A DNA stretch of 64,000 bases from Ipomoea triloba (GCF_003576645.1 NC_044918.1:27234167-27298166), one strand, 5' to 3'. Counted from the first letter of the stretch, positions 22,080-32,800 are shown. Numbers and translations are program-made. Notes: generated from the letters alone by a model not told the origin.

Positions 22080-22276
22080 TCTCTATAGGCAAAACCCTAG
22101 AGAGAGAAATTCGCTATCGCTTTCATGTGATGATATTTAATTTATGTTTTTATTGATTGATTCTTTAAAGGTTGAATGAGCAGTATGTTTTTTTATTGAT
22201 TGCTTCTAGTCCACTATTAATTACTTCTATATGATAATTTTTGCTTGAGCTATATGGTTGTCTTCTGTTTACGCAG

Positions 22277-22416
22277 GAGCGTATGGAGGCAAATAATCTA
22301 TTTGCATCTCAAGAAGCTCAAGAACAGGCTAAGGAGTCAGTGAAGACATTTGTAGGTTACTGGTTTGATGGCTTAATGCCTCCAGACTTCGGCTGTTTGT
22401 CAGAATTTGAATTTAA
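22277..22416 (+). pseudogene. Captured exon of an unidentified host gene
   Basis: A 3' splice site (TTTACGCAG) is followed by an open stretch of about 46 codons (MEANNLFASQEAQEQAKES, VGYWFDGLMPPDFG, LSEFEFK) and a GTATGC donor. The codon pattern and splice borders look like a real plant exon. I do not recognise the family. The flanks to about 22800 (GTTGTTTTCTC...GGTTTGAATTGTGG) look like intron and 3' exon remnants of the same gene. It lies between a LINE and a SINE, so it is probably a transduplicated fragment. Confidence 0.45.
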
Positions 22417-22859
22417 GTATGCCAGATTACTCATATATATACTGAATCTAATTATCTTTGTTCCAAATTTTGAAGATTGAACTTTACTTCAAAGACTACA
22501 GTTTCTAAGTTTCAACTGAAGGATTATATTTTTAAATATGTTTGGTTGAAATGTTTGGCTTTCCTTGTTACCAGCTATAAGCTCATTATGTTAAAAATGT
22601 TAAAATGTGTGTTGCAGTAATGAGTTTGTGTCAACTGCTATTTGTTGTTTTCTCATACTTCACTTTTGCTTTTCAGGTTTGAATTGTGGGGAGGCTTCAT
22701 TGTGTAGGTGGATTCTTAACAAGAAGAGATCATGCTGAAGCCATAACTTGTCATTTTTTGATTTATTGATTAATTGTAATGCTATAATATGATACATAAA
22801 TTTGTGTATTATGTATGTATTAGGTATTCTTTTGGTAAATTTTTTATAGATATAAATGT

Positions 22860-23095
22860 AAGCCTTAAATAGGCTCAAAGCCTATTCAGTATATACTTTG
22901 ATGCCTTTTTAAAGGCATATATATTATATAAGCCTTTAAAAAGGTTTCAGGCCAGGTCAGGCTAACTCTAGGCTCAGGCTTAAGTCAATACAAAGCCTAC
23001 ATACTGGCTCAAGCCTTAAATTTCTATAGCAGGTCCAGGCCTAAATATCTAAAGTCTGGCCTAGCATGGCCTATTTCTACCCATATGTAACATTA
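22860..23095. repeat. Dispersed repeat rich in AGGCCT/AGGCTC words
   Basis: Direct and inverted AGGCCT, AAGCCT and CAGGC words recur, as in plant hAT-type MITEs. Ends not defined. Confidence 0.45.
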
Positions 23096-23118
23096 TGTGT
23101 TTATTAAAGAGTTTCTAA

Positions 23119-23302
23119 TTGCCAAAGACCTTGTGGTCTAGTGGTATCCGGTGTCCCTATTAACACTCCTACATGGATGATGGGAGTGGGTTCGAGCCTG
23201 CCTCAGTGGAGGCAACTGTTGACTCTTTGTGCTTCATTAGGTTGAGAAAGTAGCTATGAATAGATACTACATTGTAACTGAGTCCGTAGTACTAAAAAAA
23301 AG
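23119..23302 (+). mobile_element. tRNA-derived SINE with target-site duplication
   Basis: Pol III A box TGGTCTAGTGG at 23134-23144 and B box GGTTCGAGCC at 23189-23198. The 3' end is ACTAAAAAAAAG. Flanking duplication AGAGTTTCTAA at 23108-23118 and 23303-23313. The tail is repeated once more to 23395 with a third copy of the duplication at 23396-23406. Confidence 0.88.
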
Positions 23303-23406
23303 AGAGTTTCTAAAGCTATGAACAGATACTACATTGTAACTAAGTAGCTATGAACAGATACTACATTGTAATAGAGTCAGTAGTACTAAAAAAAAAGAGT
23401 TTCTAA

Positions 23407-24354
23407 ATACGGAGTTTGAAATTAAAGACAAGATCAAGCATATCCTTGAAGGATTTTTATACACTAGTTAGCCTACATTGAAAAACATCTTGAAGATGTT
23501 TTACATGGATAAGTACCACTAACTTATCAGTCTAATAATCTCTTGAAGTAGATAGGGTACCATTTAGACTTGAAGAAGATAATGAGGACATTTTGAGACT
23601 GGAAGCCCATTACTTCTTTGCTATTGGAGCACTATTATAGAACTATAAATTCTATAGTCGCATCAAGCCTGACATTGTCCTTGCGATGAAATTGCTAACA
23701 ACATCTTGTTCTCTTCCTACAATTAAATATTGGGATAGTATTCAAAATATCATCCAATATCTTCGATTTATAAAGGATTTTGAAGTTTATGCGATAAACC
23801 AATGTGCGATTTTCATATATAGGTGATTGCAGCATATTTTTATAACAATTCAAATACCCGGAGTATTCCGGGGTATCGATCCACAGGGAAGCGGGGCGCA
23901 TCGAACACTAGTTACTAATATACTCATGTGAAGCTAATCCTAACGAAAATGATGTTTGAACGATTGCAAATATCAAAATAAACGAGAATAAAGAGGGCTA
24001 GTTGATGAAAACAAATAGAGAGAGAGATGGGATTTTCGGGTTTAGGTGTATAGTCTCCTAATGCCAAACTAAGGTGAGATATCTAATCTGGATAAGACAA
24101 GTGTTCAAGATGCACTCATAAGAGGTGAAAGCAAGATGCAAATGTGGGTGCCCTAGTTCATATCCTAACTCCCATCAAGATACAAAATAAGCAAATGAAA
24201 CAAGCAATTGGATCCTTAATCACTAGCATCATCAACATTAAACACAAATGCATAACAAGTCATAAACCCAAATGTAGATATAACATTGAAATATAAAGAA
24301 CAAAGGCAAAGGATTCATCAACACCTTTCATCCAACAATCCCAAAATACTTTAG
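23407..24354. other. No supported gene; retroelement-like non-coding DNA
   Basis: The stretch at 23860-23910 (GGGGTATCGATCCACAGGG) is typical of text found near plant gypsy elements. The rest shows no coding signal. Confidence 0.4.
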
Positions 24355-25030
24355 TGACAACACTTTGCGTGCATAGGGTGAAATGTCAAAAGATATTTGT
24401 ATGATAAAACGGAAAGTCTGTGACTCCCCGAGTGTCGGTCTCGAAGGAGGGACGTGGAGGTATGTCAAACAATCGGGAGTTTACTTGATTGGATCATGCA
24501 TAGGACTTGAGTGTGGTGAAGGGTGGAATTGCAAGTGAGAGTGTAGTTCATTGGTTGGTTTGAGTGCAAAAGAGTAGTAAAGTAAAAGTGATTTTGGGAA
24601 TATGTAAAAGGGGTAGGGATTGGATAGTGTTCATGAATATTGCATAGTGAGAGTGCAAGGTCATGGATTAGGATTGCTAGGATATTGGCTATTCAAGAGT
24701 GTGTTTGTAACACCCCGGCTCGGCTATACCGTACATCCGGAGTAGTTATCCATTAAGTAAGGGCTTCAATCACAGCATAGTGATAATCAACACATTATGC
24801 TAACAACTTATAATAATCCAAAGCAAGGATTAACACATGTAGAAAATCACAGATATTATTCATGCTTATTCAACAATAAGAATCGTAAGATTCTATAAAG
24901 TAGAGTAAAATACCGCCTTTTTATGCTGCCCGGCTTTCGTTCCAGTCCTGCTCCGAAATCATGCTCCTTAGCAACAAGATTAGGTTAATCTTAACAAACC
25001 TAAGCTGACTCGACATTGGTTCTAACCTAG

Positions 25031-25042
25031 GCTCTGATACCA
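25031..25042 (-). other. Primer-binding site of the chromovirus-like element
   Basis: Minus strand reads TGGTATCAGAGC three bases after the LTR end, matching initiator-Met tRNA. Confidence 0.88.
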
Positions 25043-25370
25043 ACTTGTAACACCCCGGCTCGGCTATACCGTACATCCGGAGTAGTTACCGCCACACTTA
25101 GAATGAATCCCACCAATTCCTAATAGAATTCGTTCCAAGTGCACAGGCTAAGTAAATACATACTATTTGTTCATACCATAGGGACTTACCATAATAACTT
25201 TCTTAAAATATTTCTGTAAGATATATATATATCTAACAACCATAAAACTTACATAGGTTGCTAACATAATTAACATAAGTGCTAGAAATAAAACCCACTA
25301 GCCATCTATATCTATCATGGCTACAAAAAATATTTACATCAAAAAGAGTTAGATACTTCCAAGTCCTAGC

Positions 25371-25922
25371 CTACTCGAGAAGGTAATAAACTGGACCACT
25401 ATAAGACCCCCACACGAGATGCCATTCACCTGCGAACCAGGTGATATGATCCAAAAAGCTGCAAGGGGTAATCATCATCATCCACTCCTCCCACTCCTCA
25501 GGAGGACTAGGGTCCCACGGGTAAGGGTACCTCACTATAAACTCGAGTGGATCACTCTCCTCAACCATCTCAATGGGATAATAACCGTAGCTCGCTTGAA
25601 TAGCATCAATAAAGATCAGCGGGCTACCAGGAGACAAAGGAATCATAGGGTCACTCAAAAACTCAGGGTCAGAAGTAGGGTCAGTAGCTGGCAAGGGATC
25701 AAGATCTGGAACTGGGCCGAAAAAGTCAGAAGGGTCAACCAGAGAATCCGACACAGGGGCTGGATCAGGTACAGGAGCTGGAGCGTCTGGAGCGAAGCCC
25801 GGAGCATACGGGTCGTCACCCGTCAGAAAATGCACATAATCCTCATAATCAAGCAGAGGAAACATAAACTCTAACGAATTGTTAGAGTTCTCCGGGCTAC
25901 AAGAGCCCACGCTAGACTGCAT
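25371..25922 (-). CDS. LTR-embedded ORF, copy 2 (183 residues, unknown protein)
   Basis: The ATG at 25922 directly follows TTTCTTATCAG, with a GCTAAC branch-like motif 30 bases before it, so a spliced 5' leader is likely. The protein has an acidic, Pro/Asp-rich first half (PDAPAPVPDPAP, PLPATDPTSDPEF) and a compact aromatic-rich second half (YYPIE, DPLEFIVRYPYPWDPSP, WMMMIT, FLDHITWF, GEWHLVWG, GPVYYLLE). There are no membrane segments, signal peptide or known catalytic motif. It lies in the element's sense direction about 325 bp before the LTR end. Copy 1 (1380-1988) aligns without gaps over the last 78 codons; by hand count 53 codons differ and 29 of these are synonymous, a sign of past purifying selection. 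Function unknown; an accessory protein of the element or a captured host exon are the options. Confidence 0.6.
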   Translation of the reverse strand: MQSSVGSCSPENSNNSLEFMFPLLDYEDYVHFLTGDDPYAPGFAPDAPAPVPDPAPVSDSLVDPSDFFGPVPDLDPLPATDPTSDPEFLSDPMIPLSPGSPLIFIDAIQASYGYYPIEMVEESDPLEFIVRYPYPWDPSPPEEWEEWMMMITPCSFLDHITWFAGEWHLVWGSYSGPVYYLLE

Positions 25923-26041
25923 CTGATAAGAAACACAACGAAGTGTAGTTAGCACGACGGCTAAGTAAGAAAATCCATTGTCACTCAAGCGTAGACAAAG
26001 GTTTTGAAATATAATATCAATACAAAGCTTATAGAGTTTTT

Positions 26042-26176
26042 NNNNNNNNNNNNNNNNNNNNNNNNNNNNNNNNNNNNNNNNNNNNNNNNNNNNNNNNNNN
26101 NNNNNNNNNNNNNNNNNNNNNNNNNNNNNNNNNNNNNNNNNNNNNNNNNNNNNNNNNNNNNNNNNNNNNNNNNNNN
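26042..26176. other. Assembly gap (135 N)
   Basis: Run of N inside the chromovirus-like LTR, beside short tandem repeats that probably blocked assembly. Confidence 0.99.
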
Positions 26177-26189
26177 TTTTTCAAGAATT

Positions 26190-26430
26190 ACTCATTATCG
26201 ATTAGAACCGCAGCTCTAATTCTTTTAAACATCTGAACCGCAGCTCAGTATATCATTCATCTTTTCAATTAGAACCGCAGCTCTAATTATTTTAATCATC
26301 TGAACCGCAGCTCAGTATATCAATAACTTCCATAATTAATTACTTAGTTTCCCCCTGGATAAGCACGTGACATTCTCAATTAGAACCGCAGCTCTAATTC
26401 TCTGAACCGCAGCTCAGTATAATAATCATT
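26190..26430. repeat. Tandem array of GAACCGCAGCTC units
   Basis: Two alternating forms, TTAGAACCGCAGCTCTAATT and CTGAACCGCAGCTCAGTATA, each a short palindrome-like word around GAGCTGCGGTTC; six or more copies. Confidence 0.9.
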
Positions 26431-26445
26431 TCTCAATTCCCCTTT

Positions 26446-26640
26446 TCTCAAACCTTGGGCCATGGCATGCTCCAGCCTTCCCGTAGGTCTCCTTATCCCA
26501 ACCTCGGGCCATGGCACTCCAGCCCTCCCGAAGGTCCAACCTTATTCCAACCTCGGGTAGTAGCATTTAAGCCCTCCCGTAGGTCCCCACCTTGTTCCAA
26601 CCTCGGGCCATGGCAATTAAGCCCTCCCGTAGGTCCCTTT
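26446..26640. repeat. Tandem array of about 60 bp units
   Basis: Four units built on CAACCTCGGGCCATGGCA and GCCCTCCCGTAGGTCC, with variable spacers. Open frames on both strands are by-products of the repeat. Confidence 0.9.
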
Positions 26641-26889
26641 CTCAATTTCTCTGCAACATATCCAGAAACTAAGATTTCCAAAACATCTTTCATGTACGTG
26701 ATTAGTATTTTCTTTTCATTTCTCAAAACATTTATTTCCTAAAAAATCAAGCTTGTTTGCCCATAGGCCTTTCAAAATTATGACGCAAGCATACGTAAAC
26801 ATTTAACCAAAAATAATACAGTTGAAAATAATTTAGACATAGCTTGACATCATACCCAAACTTTTTGGACTGAAAATACTGATTTGAAC

Positions 26890-27200
26890 ATTCTGGACGT
26901 CAGTGGACGCAGGGTGGACGCGCGTCCATCTGGGCGTCCTCACCTTCGGCTTTTTCCTTAATTTTTCCCAAAAATCTGGACGTCAGTGGACGCACGCTGG
27001 ACGCGCGTCCGCTGGGGCGTCCTCTCTTACGGCTTTTTCTTTAATTTTTCCCAAAAATCTGGACGTCAGTGGACGCACGCTGGACGCGCGTCCGCTGGGG
27101 CGTCCTCTCTTACGGCTTTTTCTTTAATTTTTCCCAAAAATCTGGACGTCAGTGGACGCACGCTGGACGCGCGTCCGCTGGGGCGTCCTTTCATACGGTA
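26890..27200. repeat. 83 bp minisatellite, four units
   Basis: Each unit contains TGGACGTCAGTGGACGC, the palindrome GGACGCGCGTCC and CGGCTTTTTCTTTAATTTT. Units 2 to 4 are nearly identical; unit 1 is more diverged. Overlapping open frames here are repeat shadows. Confidence 0.95.
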
Positions 27201-28139
27201 AAAATTTTCTGGGCAGCAAAACAGTGCAAAAACTCATATTTTTCCACCTTTTCTTCAACATCATTTTATATGGACATAAATATAGTATATACATACATGC
27301 ATACGTTAAATTTATGCATACCAAAAATATTTTTAAGCCCAAAACACCAATTTTTGCATAGAAATTAACTAGGAAGTTGAAAGCTTAACATATAATTTTC
27401 ATATCAAATCTTAGCTCCATAATACATATACCTATACAATTGCCTATTTTCAAGTGACTATACCGACTGAAGGGATTTCTTACCTTGCTTGAAGCTTTTT
27501 AACCTTAAGAAGTGTTGGGTTCCTTATCTCCAAAATCCACCGAAAATCCCTAAATAAATTTCACCGTAATAACAATAAAATCCAAGATTTCTTAGTTTAT
27601 AATTAAGTCTTAAAGAGAGTTCTAACCAAATATTCATAAAACTTACCTAGTGTTGAGGACTTGAAGGTTTAGCTATGGAGTTCTTAGCAAAGCAACAATG
27701 GTGGAGAATAAAAATGATCACACTCTCTCTCCTCTCTCCTTATAAATTTTCGGCCAAGTTGATGATTATCCTAGCTTGGGATCCAAGTTTAATGCATTCT
27801 TATCCAAAGATATTATTACTTTAATCCAAGGTAATTATTTTTCGAAAAAATATAGGATTTCTAGACAGTTAGGGATTAAATCAGATAAATCTAAGGTGGA
27901 AAATAGCTTAATTCGGGAAATTATTAATACCATAACTATTCTAAAATTAATCCCGATATTAATCACCCAATTTCTGAATTTTTCAATACATCGCGAAATT
28001 TAGCGGTTCGCAGGCTCGTAACAAGTTACATCCTTATAACTCATCTAGTATCAATCTTAACTAAGAAAAATGTTCATACTTAATCACATTATGTATAATA
28101 ATCCATTTCTTATGAAAATTCGAACCAAATATGCGTCCT

Positions 28140-28285
28140 TAAAATTTTCACGGTTTGTGCCTGGTACGTAGATCGTAACTTATTAATAACTATTCTTGGT
28201 GCCTGGTACGTAGATCGTAACTTATTAATAACTATTCTTGCTAACTGGTACGTAGATCGTAACTTATTAATAACTATTCTTGCTA
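28140..28285. repeat. Tandem array of 43 bp units (three copies)
   Basis: Unit contains TGGTACGTAGATCGTAAC and TTATTAATAACTATTCTTG. Confidence 0.92.
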
Positions 28286-28465
28286 AAAAAAATTCTCTGA
28301 AAGTACTAGGGTTCATTTCTTAATTATAAAAAAATTCTCTGAAAGTACTAGGGTTCATTTCTTAATTATTATAACTTTCTCTGAAAGTACTAGGGTTCAT
28401 TTCTTAATTATTATAACTTACTCTGAAAGTACTAGGGTTCATTTCTTAATTATTATAACTTACAA
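28286..28465. repeat. Tandem array of about 45-50 bp units (four copies)
   Basis: Unit contains CTCTGAAAGTACTAGGGTTC followed by ATTTCTTAATTATTATAAC. It abuts the previous array. Confidence 0.92.
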
Positions 28466-29497
28466 AATTATTTATTCCTCGAATTCAAAAATTATCGAAA
28501 TTGGTGAGGGGTTACAGTGTTGTCTTAGTCCTTTTCCACCTTGTGTACTAAGGCTTCTTTGACTTAGGAGTGCCTTCAAGCATCCAAAGTTCTAAGAGGA
28601 ATTTTATCAAACACTTAAGCTACACACTATCCTACTATTCTTAAGAAGTCCATAGGAACTTTGATTGTGTAAAGCTTTAAATCCTAACTGTAATCAAAGA
28701 CATGAAAGAGTCAAGGGCTCAATCTCTCATCTAGATTGGCCAAATCCAAACAAGATCTCATCAAAACAACAATCAAAAGAAAAGAATAGATAATCCATCA
28801 ACACAAACTCATAGATCCAAGATATAGAAATAAGATCATCACAAAAGCAATATTCAATCACACAATCCAAATCCCTAGACTAAATTAGCTACTCATGATA
28901 TGAAATGCAAGCAAAAGCTAATTTAATCCAAGAATGAGATTACTAAAATTATAGAAATGAAATAGAGATCACCTAGAGAGAAGAAGATCTTCAATCCAAG
29001 CTTGTTGTCTTCTACAATGGAGATTGATCTAATCTAAAAACTAAGAAAAAATGGAGAAAGTTCTCCAAAGGAAAAACTAAGAAAAGGGAAAACTAAAATT
29101 CTGGAATCCTCCTCTGGAAATTCATCAAAGGGGTTTAAATAGTCTCCGAAATGACAACCCTAGCTGAAATTCGCGCATCACGCCTCCACGCTTTTCACAC
29201 GCGTGTGAGCATGCGTGGGGAGCTTCTGGAAAGTTTCCACGCTTGCTCACACGCGTGTGGCCTTCCAGTTTGGTCCTCCGGGGCTCCGCTTTTGCCTGGT
29301 TTGCTCTTTAAGCTCATCTTTTGGTCTTATTTGCTCCCGGGGCTCCTGTTTTACTTCTTTAAAGCTAAAAATAGCTTTTGTGCATCAGTTAGTGATTTTC
29401 AAACATTTACGCACATAATTTACCAAATAAGGATGCTATAGACGCGATAAAACACCCTAAAATGTGCCTGAAATAAGGGTATCTCGGAGTCTTATCA

Positions 29498-29950
29498 AAT
29501 TTTCCACACTTTGCTTCTTGCTTGTCCTCAAGCAAGACATTTTACTCTGTAAGCATATAAGTCTCCGAGATACTCTCCCATGCAAAATAAAGCTTTTGGC
29601 AAGTCAAAATAATGGGTGTCTAAGACTGTTGAAACGGGGGAAATCATTTGTGTTATCTATAAAGGATTTTGGTAAGATGTCAGCAACTCAAGAAATATTT
29701 TCGGGAAATAAAAACCTTTCGTAGATAAAACAAATAAAATAAGGGATCACACTTCTCGCACCATACGCAAGCATGCATTTCCAAAGTTTCGGTTCAGCTT
29801 TTATTTAAATATGGTCTCTAGCCGATCCCACTAGTGGGAACGATGTGCACTAGCTAATCAACTTTCCATCCTTATACGCCAAAGCCCAACGTAAATGTAA
29901 ATGAGGGTAGGGGCATGGACCACTCACCGCTTTTGGGTTAGGGTTCTTGA
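29498..29950 (-). mobile_element. 3' internal remnant of the Athila-type element
   Basis: Matches 59998-60440 almost base for base (AAGCAAGACATTT, GTAGATAAAACAAATAAAA, GACCACTCACCGCTTTT). Similarity stops near 29945. It carries the polypurine-like tract next to the LTR. No coding frame. Confidence 0.85.
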
Positions 29951-30034
29951 AAAATAAGCTTTTTATAGTGGGAGCACAAAATAGGGGCAAAATAGGCAAT
30001 TCCGCACAGCAGGGTTCGTGACAGACACAAGATT

Positions 30035-30122
30035 CTCGACGCGTCGAGCCTTCGATGAATTTCCGGAAAATGCTACGGCTGTTTCTCGACGCGTCGAGTC
30101 TGAAGCTCGACGCGTCGAGCCT
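30035..30122. repeat. Three copies of a CTCGACGCGTCGAG palindrome
   Basis: The 14 bp palindrome occurs three times within about 90 bases. It shares the ACGCGT core with the palindromes of the Athila LTR promoters. Confidence 0.9.
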
Positions 30123-30129
30123 GGCTGCT

Positions 30130-31230
30130 GGCTCAAATTATCACGCCTTGGAGTATTTTGTCGCGAAGGGCGGGATTCTGGACACGTCCCGCTCTAAAAT
30201 CAACATTCTTCATTTGTTTTGACTCCAAATCATGTCCTCAAACATCCCTTTGCTTTGCGTTTGATCTAAAATGGCTTCAAAATAATAACAAACGCCTTAA
30301 AAGCACCAAATTCAATAATAAATCATGTCTACACTAGAAAGCAAGGAAACATGAATTGGAGGCGACAATTTAATACATTAAAGCTCCAAAGATGATCTAA
30401 AACACTTAGATAATTATGCACAAATGAGGTCATATCAATAGGCCACTTGGATATTGGCTCTTTTTTTTTTTTTATCCCCATGATGCCAAATCCAAACGGG
30501 TTATGTTTTGCATTACCCACACTATCCTATGTGAGGACAATAAATCTTGTGCTATACAAATAATAAATGAGTTTGTTTAAGAATATTAGACAAAATATAT
30601 AACGTTAATATTTAACCCACGTTAGCTCCAAAAGAGTCACGGGATTATTATACAAAATGTTAATTCTAGTGACAATCTTGAAGATTGTACCGTATCCATT
30701 TTTCTACACTCATTTTGAAACAATGTTTTTTTAGAACATGTAGACCTTGAAGATTGTTATCTTGGGGCGGTGGGTTGATATTTACTTGAATCAATATTGA
30801 AAGATTGGATTTGCATAATCCTGAAAATTGGGTCTTTAAGACCAACAATTGAACCCTTTTTGCAACACATGAATGCATACATATCATGTACTCTTTTCCT
30901 CACTAGGTTTTTCCCATTAAATTTTTCTAGTGTGGTTTTTAACGAGGCATGAGTATGATATAATAATGTCAATGGGGGAAAGTTGCAGATAAATACTCAA
31001 ATAAACAAACACAAAAATCCTGAAGATTATCATGAAGGCTTATGGTTGTACTCGTTTTTCCTTAACTAAGTTTTTTCCCACATGGTTTTCTTAGGATAAG
31101 GTTTTTAATGAGGCAACCGAAACAACGCATGTATTACCCATATATCATGTACTCTTTTCTCGACTAGGTTTTTTCCACAAGTTTTTTCTAGCGTGTTTTT
31201 AATGAGACATGATTATGGTAAAATAATGTC
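30130..31230 (+). other. Non-coding 3' internal part of a copia-type element
   Basis: No gene found. Text such as CTAGGTTTTT.CCA..., repeated at about 30885-30980 and 31140-31235 just before the LTR, resembles the duplicated polypurine-tract region of plant copia elements. Confidence 0.45.
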
Positions 31231-31240
31231 TAAGGGGAAG

Positions 31241-31484
31241 TGTAAATAATATTTATTGTGAACATTATTGTGTAATGATCGTATTTATGTCTCTATTATT
31301 ATTTTTCGTTACTATTGTAATTATATATTATATATATCCCATGTATTATGTACTAAAGTTGGACTTGTTGGAATAGAAAAATTACTCCAATTACACTTTG
31401 TCTCTCTTGTTTACTGTTGCTTGCCATACGATAATCCGTTTCACCAGGGAACGTGCTACGGGCTATAGGGAAACAATTACAACA
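31241..31484 (+). mobile_element. Copia-type 3' LTR (244 bp)
   Basis: Preceded by the polypurine tract TAAGGGGAAG. Starts TGTAAATAATATT and ends TTACAACA. Its right part matches 13743-14186 apart from the MITE there. Confidence 0.75.
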
Positions 31485-31600
31485 GTGTTAATATAATCAT
31501 GTATATTGATAATGATATGTGATAACTTATATAGTTTATATGATGAGATATTTTTAAAGTTATCATCTTTCCTCTTTTACTTTTCCGTTTATTATTCTTA

Positions 31601-32790
31601 CTAGTTTTTCTTACGCGCTTTGCGCAAAAACTTGTGCTCAATCTTTCAACTCATTTAGTAAATCATTTTGGAATAGATATAATGCGTTTTCTTTTTTATT
31701 TTTTTTAGTTGTCGATGTTTCATAGATATTCGTGCCAAATATTTGTTGTGTATGTATATTAAATTAACACAACAAATTCAATTTCATGGTGATGAATTTA
31801 TTCCACTGTAATTTTTTTCATCCCATTCACTGTAATTTTAAGGGTACTCAAATTTGTATTACAACTTTTTTGTCTTTGATAATGAATAAAATTTGTTTAA
31901 ATCTAGTCTTCTTCTAGTTAGAGATATATCCCTTATAAATTCATATTCATATATGGATCTACATAGTATTTGATTTCAACTATCTCAATTCAACAACTTT
32001 CACAAATTCATGTCCAATAATCCTGTCTCAGTTCAACTGCAAATGCATTATGTTCCTGCTCATTCGATACCTAGATATGAGATACAAAGGTTATTGAAAT
32101 GAGATGAATTTGTAAATAATAACATAAAGTTACAAAAAAAAAAACTTAAATTAAAGTTTGAACAAGACATTTTAGTAGTGAATTAAGTGAATATACTTAA
32201 AAATAATCATTGTTCTGGCAAATTCTTCTTTAACAAAAAATTTTAAGTATCGTTGGAGTAACTGATAAATTACGAATGAAAAAGAATAATTAAAATTTAG
32301 GTAAATTACTATTCCTTCATACCACTTCACAACATAATAATTAAATATTATCTTATACTGTCAACATTATGCATTTAGGCAGTTGATTTTCCTATTTTTG
32401 TTATCAACACCTAAAAGAAAAATAAATGAAAATGATAATTAACAACTTGACAACTCGTCAATCAATTATTTAAGAACTTAATATAAAATTTTTAGAGCCT
32501 CTGAAAATATAGTAAATTGAATTTAGAAATTACCTGCACATGTTTTGAATAACATATTACACTAATGTATTGAACTATTCGCAATTTGTCATATATAGAT
32601 ATTCATAGTACTTGAATTCAATTGTCTCAATTCACATCTTTCACAGTTTGTTATCCAGAAACCCTATCTCAAATGAACTATACATGCATTATGTGGATGC
32701 TCATTTGATACCTATATATGAGATACAATGGTTCTTGAAATTGAATGAATTTGTAAATAACAACATAAAGAATAACAACACAAAGAATAA
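31601..32790 (-). mobile_element. Helitron 3' terminus (minus orientation) and adjoining DNA
   Basis: Read on the minus strand the edge is a GCGC-AAA-GCGC hairpin, then GTAAGAAAAA, CTAG and host T. DNA to the right contains a roughly 200 bp segment repeated at 31925-32110 and 32590-32770 (ATACCTA.ATATGAGATACAA.GGTT and others). The 5' end was not found, so the right limit is only where the copia LTR begins. No coding sequence recognised. Confidence 0.65.
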
Positions 32791-32800
32791 AATAAAAGGA

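Larger units (their letters stand above)
24706..28516 (-). mobile_element. Deleted chromovirus-like (Tekay/Del-type) LTR element with target duplication GTGTT
   Basis: Ends are TGTAACACC and GGGGTTACA, flanked by GTGTT at 24701-24705 and 28517-28521. On the minus strand the 5' LTR spans 28516 to 25046 (about 3.5 kb), followed by a primer-binding site, a leader of about 280 bp and only the last 47 bp of the 3' LTR (24706-24752, identical to 25046 onward). Gag and pol are gone. Family assignment rests on LTR ends, primer site and LTR size, so it is an inference. Confidence 0.85.
24355..29497 (-). mobile_element. Athila-type LTR, split by a chromovirus-like insertion
   Basis: Left part 24355-24705 and right part 28517-29497 match the uninterrupted LTRs at 44424-45749 and 56986-58250. 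On the minus strand it starts TGATAAG-like at 29497. Right of it lies the 3' internal text with the TTGAGGACAAGCAAG word and the A/G-rich tract AAAGTGTGGAAA, so this is a 3' LTR. A TTTAAATA box (29134-29141) with two ACGCGT-centred palindromes (29195-29208, 29248-29259) marks the promoter. Confidence 0.85.

Noticed and set aside
23134..23198. Genuine tRNA gene
   Set aside because: A and B boxes are present, but there is no cloverleaf-compatible acceptor stem; the target duplication and A-rich tail identify a SINE.
26903..27361. Several overlapping open frames with repeated protein text
   Set aside because: They are reading-frame shadows of the 83 bp minisatellite in different registers.
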